A stretch of DNA of 64,000 nt, from positions 36,295,078 to 36,359,077 of the forward strand of contig CM055095.1 in NCBI GenBank assembly GCA_029204225.1. The letters run 5' to 3'. This document shows, piece after piece, positions 22,335 to 32,110 of this stretch (position 1 is the first letter of the stretch; every line of letters starts with the position of its first letter). Made by a program: the position numbers and the translations under genes. The notes below the pieces were generated by a model. The model ran no database searches. It was not told the DNA's origin and saw only the letters and a list, made by a program, of their open reading frames with translations. Source of the DNA: Diphasiastrum complanatum (Eukaryota > Streptophyta > Lycopodiopsida > Lycopodiales > Lycopodiaceae).

Positions 22335-22597
22335 AATACATAAATGAAAATACATAAGGTGTGTACAGTAAAATCTTACATAAATCAATTGCTCAAATTA
22401 AGTTTGAGAAACATCATTATCTAAGACATAATAATAAGACCTCATTTTTTTTATACAAATTTAATTGATTGTCTTTTTGTAAGCCCCTAAAATAAAAAGT
22501 TCTCTTGAATATAATCTTGAAATCAAAATAGGTAGATTTCAAAGATGGAATTTTAATAATGATAATAATGGTCTTTGTAGTATCGTAATGGATTTTT

Positions 22598-22943
22598 GGT
22601 GACTATTCTGCCCATTTCTGAACAGATTAAAAAGCAGAATAGTCACCTATTTTTTTTTAAAAAAAATTAGTGCAGATTCTGCCTGTGTCTACCATGTGGC
22701 AACATCGGATTGGTCTCAAAAATTTTTTAGTGTTGATTTTGCTTGCACCTGCCACGTGGCAGCTAAGGATTGGTTTAAGAAGGGTCCAAAAATCCATTAC
22801 GCAATGGAAGGGGCCGGGCAGAGGCCATTCTGCCCGGTTCGGATTTCCAAAATTTTTTAGGCTCAGCCCGGAGCTGCCTGGTTCGGATTTCCAAAATCCT
22901 AAATTCTAAAATCCGAACCGGGCAGAATGGCCTCTGCCCAGCC
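22598..22943. repeat. Two more hairpins of the GGGCAGAATG group
   Basis: A small hairpin (GGTGACTATTCTGC at 22598-22611 against 22634-22647) is followed by a larger one. The larger has arms 22811-22844 and 22910-22943 with GGGCAGAGGCCATTCTGCCC and at most two mismatches. The interior repeats GGTTCGGATTTCCAAAA. Confidence 0.78.
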
Positions 22944-22960
22944 CTCTCACCTTTTATCAC

Positions 22961-23818
22961 TCTTTAACTTCAACTTTTTACTCTTCATGCACAAATCAAA
23001 CCAAACCATTGCAATCGCTCCATCCTTGAACTCCGAGAGGACAACATAGGTTTTGTGCTCGAGAACAGTCGCGACTGACGAGTAAAGCACAACACCCACC
23101 ACCTTTTTCTTTGTCGAAGCTGTTACAGAGGAATTAATATCTTTCCATCCTTATTTTTTTAAGACCTTCGCAGGCGGCAAGGAAAGGAGGGGCCGGCAAT
23201 AATCAATTAATTAGCTGGTACAAGCTACAGGAAGCTATTTGTGGGATTTCATTCCTCGTCCTATGAGTTCCGCTGATCCGCGGTCGTCAGTAGATGCTGC
23301 TACTTGGCTTTCCGAATTCAGCTCCTCTCAATCTTATAAGCGCGGCATCCTGCTCAATATCAACGTCGAACAAATTACAAAGGATTGGAAAATGTAGGCT
23401 CCTATAATTACATCTGCCACAAGCCAAATGATGTTCCCAAGCCGGATCGGAGTATCTATGCCTGCTGTCGCGTGGAGTATGTTTAAACTTTATTGTGCAG
23501 AACTTGGTGAACGAAAGTGCACAAGTACAAAAATGATGTGATTGCGCTTGATATTCTTGCAGATGCCCGTGCAGACGTTGGAACATGTAAGGGTACACCA
23601 CGGATTTTGCTTCCGCCACATCAAGCACGTCGTCGCTGGGTCGTAGAGGTATTCATAGCATGAATACCTCACAATCAGTTAGTTCCTTTCCATTCCTTTT
23701 CTTTGAAATGTAACAAAGCAAATATTCTTTCTTCTGCCTTGGTAGAATAGTGTTGGTGCTTTTTCTAAGTGATATACTAGGATCACCGTCTGAATTTGAT
23801 TAGCATTATTGCTAGCAG
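22961..23818. other. Region upstream of the diterpene synthase remnant
   Basis: The transit-peptide exon expected for a plastid diterpene synthase was not found here. No other gene was recognised. If a promoter was once present it cannot be identified by eye. Confidence 0.35.
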
Positions 23819-24155
23819 AGACTGCAGCTGAAAAGTCTTCCATCAGGCCCTCCTATTGTCATCCGACTTTGTGGAAGGAGGATTGAGTCCTTGAAAGGAG
23901 ATTATGACGACACCACGGACGAATTACAGATAATCGGCAATTTGATTGAGAAGGTTAGACAGATGATCAGAGCGATGGGCGACGGTGCAACAACATCATC
24001 GGCATACGACTCCGCCTGGGTAGCACGTGTGCCAGCTGTAGATGGATCTGGCGCTCCACAGATTCCCCTGACTGTTCAATGGATGGGCTCATGCGGCTGG
24101 GTATAGATCGATTCTTCCAAAAGGAAATCAAGGAAATGCTAGACTACGTTTACAA
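23819..24155 (+). pseudogene. Diterpene synthase: fused N-terminal exon with internal deletion
   Basis: Frame 1 reads through ESLKGDYDDTTDELQ, AMGDGATTSSAYDSAWVARV and PAVDGSGAPQ to TVQW. From 24079 a different frame reads MDGLMRLGIDRFFQKE and LDYVYK. That segment lies several exons later in intact relatives, so about 250 residues are missing. The phase-matched donor after 24155 would be GTTAGT but reads ATTAGT. Confidence 0.85.
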
Positions 24156-24273
24156 ATTAGTTCTTTTCTGCACGAAAATTATGAACTGGTGATGGTAATT
24201 GAGTGTTGTTGCTATGTTCTCTTGGAAAGACCATGAGAGAATAGATGCTGAAAGCGGGTACTGCAATGAGCAG

Positions 24274-24386
24274 GTGCTGGACAGAAACAGGGATCGGATG
24301 GGGACGCGAAAATCCAGTACATGACGTAGATGACACGTGCATGGGTTTCCGGCTTCTCAGACTCCATGGCTATGACGTTTCTTCCA
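24274..24386 (+). CDS. Diterpene synthase exon with class II DXDD motif
   Basis: Encodes [15 protein letters not shown], then [24 protein letters not shown] is the general-acid motif of class II cyclisation. The borders are CAG before 24274 and GTAAG after 24386. Confidence 0.88.
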
Positions 24387-24505
24387 GTAAGCCTCCATCC
24401 AGCTAGCCCACTCCTCCTCCAACAATTTTCTCACGAAGACGTGTTCTGAAGGCAAGGTCGAGCTTTTGTGCACACATGATTTGATTGATTATTTGGCTTT
24501 TGCAG

Positions 24506-24732
24506 AGTGCATCGAGCATTTCAAATCGGATGGCAAGTTCTTTTGCTTTGCTGGGGAGAACCAACATGGAGTGACAGACATGTTGAATCTCTACCGCGCT
24601 TCTCAGGTTAGATTCCCTGGAGAGACTATCCTGGAAGAAGCGAACGCCTATTCGAAAGCTTATCTCGCCAATGCCCTCCGAAACAAGGACGCCTTCGACA
24701 AATGGGCATTCAAAAAGGACCTCGAAGGAGAA
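24506..24732 (+). CDS. Diterpene synthase exon (gamma/beta domain)
   Basis: Encodes CIEHFKSDGKFFCFAGE, GVTDMLNLYRASQVRFPGE and DAFDKWAFKKDLEGE. GT-AG borders are intact (TTTTGCAG before, GTAAGAG after), and the phase joins SSK with the previous exon. Confidence 0.9.
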
Positions 24733-24855
24733 GTAAGAGGTTCACAGATCTCAGATCGATCATATGACGTTGGATGAAAATTCTTATATATATTGAAGCT
24801 TTGTGATAAATTAATCCAATAAGAGCTCATCAATTGAAAATTCCGTTCATTGAAG

Positions 24856-24968
24856 GTTGAATATGCCTTGAAATATCCCTGGCATAGAAGTGTACCACGT
24901 TTGGAAGCCAGAAACTACATAGAACAATACGGGCCAAATGATATGTGGCTGGGCAAAACCATGTTTAG
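24856..24968 (+). CDS. Diterpene synthase exon
   Basis: Encodes VEYALKYPWHRSVPRLEAR and YIEQYGPNDMWLGKTMF, a strongly conserved block before the class I domain. Borders: TTGAAG before, GTATCA after. Confidence 0.9.
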
Positions 24969-25105
24969 GTATCAATGCCCCGTCTATTTCAAACAGTTGC
25001 TTTTCTTTCTGCACAATCAATAAACGATTGACCTATCTTGCGCATAACTAATTAATTTGTTATTTTGTGATACAGTCTCTTATACTTACTGTGCTTCTTT
25101 TGCAG

Positions 25106-25204
25106 AATGTACAATGTCAACAACATCACATTTTTGGATCTTGCAATAGCTGATTTCAACCGCTGTCAAGCCATTCATCAGAAGGAGCTTCAGCAGATCA
25201 TTAG
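25106..25204 (+). CDS. Diterpene synthase exon
   Basis: Encodes MYNVNNITFLDLAIADFN and AIHQKELQQII. Borders: TTTTGCAG before, GTACGAG after. The next exon is 2.9 kb away. Confidence 0.9.
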
Positions 25205-25597
25205 GTACGAGACCTTTGCCCTCACCATCATCTAATAATGAGGCATATAAGGAATGCACCGCAATTGCTATTATCTCACTCAGTTATCTCTGTAGGTGCC
25301 GCTGAGGACATCAGCTAACGAGCGTTAGCAGTTGCGCTATCCCCTTCATGTGAAACGGAAAGCCACAATAGGCACAGAGCTTGTCACTCTAAATGTTTCT
25401 TGGCATTAGCATAGTGACTTTCTTCATGTGTTCCTTTTTTATTTTATTTAATGAATGCCCTCTTTTGCTAATCCTATGCTTGTAATCTTGTGCTTACGTT
25501 TTATGCTACTTAATCTCTTTGTGTGACATGTTCTTGATTTAGTACTCCAATAATGGATTGATTGCAAAGTTACCCAAGGGGGGAGGGGGGAGGTGGA

Positions 25598-25731
25598 GGG
25601 CATTCTGCCAGGAAGGGCATCCACCGTCGAGGGGAATATGTCGGACGGCCTTCCTGGGCAGAATGCTCCCAAGAGGCGTACTTCCCTGCCCTAAAAAAAT
25701 TGATTTTAGGGCAGGGAAGGTCACCTCTTGG
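25598..25731. repeat. Hairpins in the large diterpene synthase intron
   Basis: Arms 25668-25696 and 25703-25731 (CTTCCCTGCCCTAAAA core) are reverse complements with a 6-nt loop. A second pair, 25598-25616 against 25649-25667, has the CATTCTGCC core and belongs to the GGGCAGAATG group seen at 22.2-22.9 kb. Downstream, GGAGGCGCCTCC occurs twice (about 25767 and 25840). Confidence 0.75.
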
Positions 25732-26115
25732 GAAAAAGAAGGCGCACAATTTCGGTTGTGGGAGGCGCCTCCGGGAAAGGTGTTTGTAAAAAACCAATAC
25801 GACAAAAAAAAAAATGGCGCATAGACTTTGTTGTGGGAGGCGCCTCCTTTTTTTTCATAAAAAAGGAAAAAGTGATTTTAAATGGGGGAAGGCTCCCGTT
25901 CAAGGGCCTTTCACCCTAATGAAATGGGTGCCCGAGGGCCCACCAAGCAGGCGGGAGGCCCGAGGCCAGGGGCCTTTCCTTGTGTAATGACATGTGCTAA
26001 GATTTTATTTTTTTTGGGTTTTTTTTTTGCATTTTATTTATTTCATGGTTTTTTGTATTTTTTTTTGGACTTTTTTTTCCGCATATTTTTGTTGCAAATT
26101 GCCCAGAAGTTTTAG

Positions 26116-26760
26116 ATGAAAGATTTCAGAGCTATTTATTATTGCTTAAGAATTCAATTTCATAGGGATATATCTAAACGCTTGACCTTGGTCACTAAAG
26201 AGAATTATGTAGAATACATACTTGAGAGTTTTGAAATGAAAGATTGTTGTAGTATATCAATGCCACTAGATGTTGATGTCAAGTTGACTATGGGTATGTG
26301 CCCTGCTTCTGAGCAAGAGAGAGATCCGATGAATGACAAACCATACAAAAATTTAATAGGCTTGCTGATGTACGCCATGGTGTGTACTTGCCCAAGCATT
26401 GTTGTAGCTGTGACTAAACTAAGCTAGTTCTTGACAGATCCTGGGCCAAGACTACTGGGCAGCGACTCAGAGAGTCCTTCGATATCTTAGAGGAGCCTCA
26501 AAACATGGAATTCTATTCAAGGGAAATAATCAAGACATAATTGGATAAATCTGACTCAGAGTAGGCAGGCGAAGTCGACGACATGAAATCCAGATGTAGG
26601 TACATTTTCTTGTTGGCAGGATCTCCTATCAGCTGGAGCGGTTGCAAACAACACTTTGTGGTACTCTCATCGAAAAAAGCAGAATATATGGGTTTATGTC
26701 ACGCTAGTAAGGAGTATTTGTGGATTAGTGCTACGTGAATTGATGTATTTCAGACCCTGA
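26116..26760 (+). mobile_element. Degenerate copia RT/RNase H fragment in the intron
   Basis: The frame 26116-26427 encodes the RT C-terminus (YVEYILESFEMKDC, PYKNLIGLLMYAMVC, CPSIVVAVTKLS). RNase H scraps follow with several stops and frame changes (GILFKGNNQDIIG, KKAEYMGL). No LTRs were seen. Confidence 0.8.
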
Positions 26761-27128
26761 GTTGCCCAAGTTGAAATGGCATGATTAACTAACAAAATCC
26801 CATCAAAAAAGTCAATACTTAATGCATGTGCAACATTTGCTTGTTGTAAATGCTTCCAATGTTCATAGAGGGGCTAGCCTTCACGATGGCAATTTGTTGC
26901 AGCCACCATCGCACTTCAACAAGTCTCTTGACCCTCACAGTCACTAGCTTCACCAGCTTTCAAGCATCTTTATAGGGACCTCCTTCAAGCATCAACACCT
27001 TTTCCAAGCATTGAGCAGCTGCCTCTTCTAGGCAGGAGCCATCTCTAGAGCACCACGTCGTCTTCCCATTGCACCATCACTTGCATCCACTCTTCCAAGT
27101 GCATTTCCAGCATTCTAGGAACTATTGC

Positions 27129-27133
<5 letters not shown>

Positions 27134-27197
<64 letters not shown>
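27134..27197. repeat. (GA)n microsatellite, about 64 bp
   Basis: Uninterrupted GA repeat of about 32 units within the large intron of the diterpene synthase remnant. Confidence 0.97.
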
Positions 27198-27200
<3 letters not shown>

Positions 27201-27735
27201 AATTTTCCACATGTTATTCATGCCATTGACCTATCTTCTCCCCAACCTTGCAATTGGTAGAGCCCTCTCATTCTTATCCCAATCGTTATAGTTTCATCTT
27301 CTGATTGAATGAGGCACCCTTGCTCTAGTAATGTCACCTTCGGACCCATGTCCATTACATTGTTGATTGAGATCAAGTTCTTGGCCAGGAGATGCAACAC
27401 AATTTTAAGCAATGTTGTCCTCCCCTTTCCAACAAGCCACAAATTAAGAGACATATCCTCTCTCTATTATGTTGATCCTATGCTTTTCTCCAATTATCAC
27501 CTCCCCGCCATCCAAGACTAGCTCATACATGACAAATGCAGCTCTGTTGAAGGTCATGTGAGAAGTTGCAGCATAATCTAAGTACCAAGCAAGATCAAAA
27601 GGATAGCTCACTACCATTTATATATCTCAAATACAACCTTGGCCAAACTTGATTTTGACCTATCAATTCATTCTGTGACTCCTAACATCTTCCACTTTTT
27701 TGGGACATTGTCTATTAATATTCTACATAGCACGC

Positions 27736-27740
<5 letters not shown>

Positions 27741-27831
<91 letters not shown>
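27741..27831. repeat. (GA)n microsatellite, about 90 bp
   Basis: Uninterrupted GA repeat of about 45 units, some 540 bp after the first one. The DNA between them has no recognised gene. Confidence 0.97.
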
Positions 27832-27833
<2 letters not shown>

Positions 27834-28140
27834 GACAATCAACTTATAAATTACAAATGTGTTGAATCATGCATGAGGGCAACAACCTTTTACACTGAGA
27901 GAGATACAACAGCTCACTAACCATTACATCACGAAACGATGTAGTCAAGGCAATGCCAACAAACCATGAAGAGCAAGTGGGGCCTGACTCTAATAAGCAA
28001 CGTTCCGGTTTAATTTTTTGGGATTTGAATTTGAAATGAACATAGGTTGTCCAATGAGATATGATTCCCTAAGCACTACTAGCAAAGTCGTTGAAGTTTG
28101 CACTTGTATTATGATGAATAATGACGGCTGGCACTTGTAG

Positions 28141-28356
28141 GTGGTGGGACCAATCTGGTTTTACGGAGCTCTCTTTCACTCGTCAACGTCCTGCAGAAAT
28201 ATATTTTTCCATTGCAGCTTGTATGTTTGAGCCTGAATTCGCACCAATAAGACTTGCCTACACAAAAACTGCTTGCATCACCGTCATTCTCGATGACCTC
28301 TTCGACAACTATGGATCTGTTGCCGATCTCAAACTATTCCAAGAAGCTGTTAAAAG
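28141..28356 (+). CDS. Diterpene synthase exon with class I DDXXD motif
   Basis: Encodes WWDQSGFTELSFTRQRPAE, MFEPEFAPIRLAYTKTAC and ITVILDDLFDNYGS. DDLFD binds the Mg2+-diphosphate of the substrate. The exon joins the previous one in phase (AG|G for Arg). Confidence 0.92.
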
Positions 28357-29281
28357 GTGATTCTCTACTGTATTTGATAGTTGTCTAGTGCCGAAGGTGG
28401 AGCTAATTCATGTTCTTCGATGTAAATCAACATAAGCATTGAGATAACCAATAGGGTTGTGTTTTGAAGGTATATACTATTGTAAGGTGTTAAACAAAAA
28501 GGACTTTCATTATAAAATGATTTTACTTAATTTGAAGGGTGCTCCAGGGATTTTTAAGATAAACTTGACTTTCAACTTGAAAGGCTAAAATAAAAATGAA
28601 TTTTAATGAAGGAAAAATCAGTCGTCAGGAGCTGAGAGAATGCTCGAGAAAACCCATAGTCTAGGAATGGAACTTGCAAATTTTTTTAAAAACTGACTTC
28701 AAATATTGAATGCAACATGTTCACCTCTTAAAAACTGCTAAAATTTTGATTTTGTAGGGAATTTTATGTTTAGTAAAATTTGTGTAGGATTCTAAACTGT
28801 TGGCTTTTGAATATATAGCATGCACGTAGATCATTATAATACTCCAAGAAATCATGTAAAAAAATGGGAAAGTTCTACCTTGCAGGTGCTCCGACCTTTT
28901 GCACAATTTTTTGTATAAAGTAATGTTTGTAAACCTATTAATACGTGGCTAATTTCTAACCTTATAACACATTGTACCATGAAAATAATTGTTGGAGCGA
29001 TCTTTGAAAATTATGGATCCCAACGATGTTTGAAACTTATGAATATAATTTAGCATATCAAAAATAGTTTCAATTGATACACTATTCTTCAACAAGGCTA
29101 GCTACTATAATAAACTGCAATATTTAATAGTTGTAAGATTTGAAAAGGCGTTATTTTTCAAAAGGTGAAAGATGTAGGCACTGGGCTTGAGAAGACTTCA
29201 AAACACAGGCCTCCGCAGGCCTTTGATTATACACCAGTTCGTACTATAGTAGTGACTAAACCCTGTTTCTGATTGCTTCAG

Positions 29282-29420
29282 GTGGGATCCATCTGTTATT
29301 AGTGGCTTGTCAGAGGAGACAAGAGTTTCTTTCAATGGACTTTACAACACATTGAATTCGCTTGTGAAAGATGTATTTAAAGTCCAAGGACGAGATATCA
29401 GTCACTACCTTAGAGCTATA
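29282..29420 (+). CDS. Diterpene synthase exon
   Basis: Encodes WDPSVISGLSEETRVSFNG and KVQGRDISHYLRAI. Borders: GCTTCAG before, GTAAGTC after. The 925-bp intron before it shows no feature. Confidence 0.9.
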
Positions 29421-29513
29421 GTAAGTCTCTGCCTTTTGAAAATTTTTAGCATTGATCCTATCATAGTTGTAATCTGCATTTATCTGATAATTGGATTCTC
29501 AAATTTCTTTCAG

Positions 29514-29762
29514 TGGGAGGATTTGCTTTCTACATACATTGTTGAAGCTGAATGGTCAGAAAGGAAGTATATTCCATGCTTTGATGATTATGTTGAAAAT
29601 GCCAAAGTTTCCATCGCTTTGGGAACAGTCGTGCTTAACGCAATCTTTTTTTGTGGAGAGGTGCTAACTGATGATATTTTGGCACAAGTGGATTTCCGAT
29701 CCAATTTTTTGCACTTGGTTTGTCTAACAGGCAGACTCATCAACGACACCAAAACCTTTGAG
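29514..29762 (+). CDS. Diterpene synthase exon ending in the NSE/DTE motif
   Basis: Encodes WEDLLSTYIVEAEWSERKY, ENAKVSIALGTVVL and LTGRLINDTKTFE. The metal-binding NSE/DTE motif is completed by AE in the next exon. Confidence 0.92.
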
Positions 29763-29965
29763 GTACAAGAACTGAATACTGAAATATCAACAAGAATTTC
29801 ATCTCATTCTTTTCCCTTCACCATATTTGGAAATTAATTGTTCATCATTTCTGCTACCTACATGAATCAGTACCTGCAAATATTGGTCAAGTTACTTACT
29901 TTCATGCCAGTGATTTTGATTTAGAACACTGTAAAGGAAACTAAAGGATTACGTGATCTTTACAG

Positions 29966-30268
29966 GCTGAAGTAGACCGTGGGGAGCTCGCATCCAGCAT
30001 TTCGTGTTACATCAACGAGAATCCGAAAGCCTCAGAAGAGGAAGCCAAAGCCCATGTGTACGGAATCATCGACCATGCTTTGAAAGAGCTGAACCTGGAG
30101 CTTGTTCGCCCCAGCAATGTGCCCGTTATCTGCAAGCGCCTTTTGTTCAATACAGCCAGAATCATGCAACTTTTCTACATGGTCAAAGATGGCTTCGGCA
30201 TATCAGACAAGGAGATGAAAGGACACCTCCAAAAGATTTTGTTCGAACCAGTTTCAGTACAAAATTAA
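29966..30268 (+). CDS. Diterpene synthase last exon
   Basis: Encodes AEVDRGELASSISCYINE, EEEAKAHVYGIIDHALKEL, LLFNTARIMQLFYMVKDGFG and the C-terminus FEPVSVQN, then TAA. The length and end agree with the family. Confidence 0.92.
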   Translation, partial: AEVDRGELASSISCYINENPKASEEEAKAHVYGIIDHALKELNLELVRPSNVPVICKRLLFNTARIMQLFYMVKDGFGISDKEMKGHLQKILFEPVSVQN

Positions 30269-31815
30269 CCTGCAGAATGTTGACCAGATTATACATTGGT
30301 TCGAAAGCTACAAAATTTTAAATGATCATAAAATCTGTTGCTTCAAGGATGTAATATTAGCAACACAGGTTCTATTTGAGAATATACCCCATTTGCCTTG
30401 AATAGTATAACCATATGCTGTTCTTTTGATGTTCAAAAAGTGTATACATATAAGTAGGTTGATATATAATTATCCCTGCTTTTACTAAAAATGATGGGAA
30501 AACCCATGACCATATAAGAAGATTAAAGTATATAAAATAATACCGCAAAACGGCAAAAATGAATTAAGCTAATCAAAAGCTCATGAGCCGGTTGTCGGTT
30601 CATTCACCATAACAAAAAAAATGGATTTTTTTACTCCAGAACTAGTTTTTCCCTCACCATAAAATTAGTACTTTCTTTTTTACAAAGAAAAAACTATGCA
30701 GAATCTATGTGTTACGTCCATGTCCTATATATAGAATTCAGTGTAATCCTAGACTTTGATATCTGGTACTCCAATGTACGAGATTATCAGTTATGCCTTG
30801 TCATTCCGGACTAGGCCAGATATGTAAATAATAACCTTGTGAGGGCCCAGGTGCTCTAATTGGACCTATGAAGCTATTGTATGGTGATTGAATGCTTTTG
30901 GTACGAGAATAAGAGATTCTATAGGGAATATTTCTTAGCTTTTGGGGCCTATATATCCTGTAGAACCTCGCCCTCCTCATTCATTTTTTCTGTTTCCAAG
31001 AGCTAGGATCCTCTCTTGCATTCAGTCACCATGGCTTGGGGGTGAAGTGGTTAGGGTTTTCACTAGTCATTTCTTATTGGTTGGGTGGTTTGGCTCCACA
31101 GGTGTCCTTTTGGTTGCATGCAACATGATCTTGATAGATCTTTACTTGGCGATCATTATAGTGCTATCAGAGCAGAGATATATCATTTTTGGTGTTATGT
31201 TATCAATAATGATCGAGAATAACGCAAGTGTTTTTGGAATGGTTTCTATACTGATCAATGTGTGGCACTTAACTAATGAACAATTGAAACAGTCTCAATG
31301 ACCAATAGATAGAAATTCTACTAATTCAGACCGAATCTTGGGGCTTTCAAACCTGAACCACATTCTAGAAGGCATGAATTGATTGAAGCTTGAGGGGTAG
31401 ATGATTGGTTGACCAAGTGGACCAAGTACTTTAATCTACTTTGAATTCCTAAAGTATAATAGATAGCAAGTGAGAATAGAATTGGGAATTAAGGTTTGGA
31501 ATTATTTTTAAACTATCTCTGGAAATTGGTTTCTTTTCCCCAACATTTATTTACAGTTCGAGAAATCGAAGATTCTAAGGGAAGAGGTGGATGACAATCG
31601 GATAATAATCCATTTATGGAACCATTTTTGTGTTGCAATTGGATTTGGTTTAAATACTTGGAAGCTGCAAACAAAATGCAAATGGAATGTGTTCCATACA
31701 GGAATCTAGTAATTTAAATTCTTTTTGAGGCATTATAAAGCGGTTCTTTATAATGACCGAGACAACCAAGAGAACTTCTAACTTTTGGAAGGAATGTAAT
31801 TTTTCTTATTGATTC
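30269..31815. other. No recognised gene downstream of the diterpene synthase
   Basis: The first few hundred bases may be old 3' untranslated sequence. The rest carries no recognisable domain. The small open frame at 30942-31301 has no family signature. Confidence 0.35.
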
Positions 31816-32110
31816 CGAAATGGATATTGGATATCGATTACAATATTTTTTCGGTTGCATTAAGATTCTTAATGTTACTTTTGGTTTAATGAATACATTT
31901 GTCGCATTTCAACAGTCTTTGAACGATATATTTCGTGCATACCTGGGTCAATGCATAGTGGTATTCTTAGATGATGTGTTCATCTACAGAGAAATGCTTA
32001 AAGAGTATGAGAGAATTCAAGGGCTATAGGTATCTCTTGGAATGGATTGTAAATCGGATCCTATATTTGGCTATAGGGTAGTCGGTAGTATTTTTGATCT
32101 AAAAGTAGAT
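31816..32110 (+). mobile_element. Ty3/gypsy RT fragment
   Basis: Encodes LMNTFVAFQQSLNDIFRAYL followed by CIVVFLDDVFIY, the gypsy RT catalytic block (VFLDD). No RNase H, integrase or LTR follows recognisably. Confidence 0.82.

Larger units (their letters stand above)
23819..30268 (+). pseudogene. Diterpene synthase pseudogene, TPS-d3 (levopimaradiene/abietadiene synthase-like)
   Basis: Nine exon pieces in the order expected for gymnosperm bifunctional diterpene synthases. These plastid enzymes convert GGPP to copalyl-type diphosphate at a class II site (DXDD) and then ionise it at a class I site (DDXXD, NSE/DTE). Here DVDD, DDLFD and NDTKTFEAE are all intact. Breaks: no transit-peptide exon; the first exon is fused out of frame at 24079-24082 to a much later segment, deleting roughly 250 residues; and the splice donor after 24155 reads AT instead of GT. 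Downstream exons have clean GT-AG borders and no stops, so the loss looks recent or the class I half may still be under weak constraint. The 2.9-kb intron 25205-28140 carries repeats. Exact product is unknown: DVDD argues against a taxadiene synthase, which lacks this motif. Confidence 0.88.

Noticed and set aside
25558-25824. Overlapping proteins on both strands near 25.6-25.8 kb
   Set aside because: Open frames on both strands arise from GC-rich hairpins inside the diterpene synthase intron.
27069-27260. Arg/Glu-repeat protein
   Set aside because: The frame is a translation of the (GA)n microsatellite.
23819-30268. Functional taxadiene synthase
   Set aside because: DVDD is present, which taxadiene synthase lacks; the gene lacks about 250 residues and a splice donor, so it is a pseudogene of the wider TPS-d3 group.
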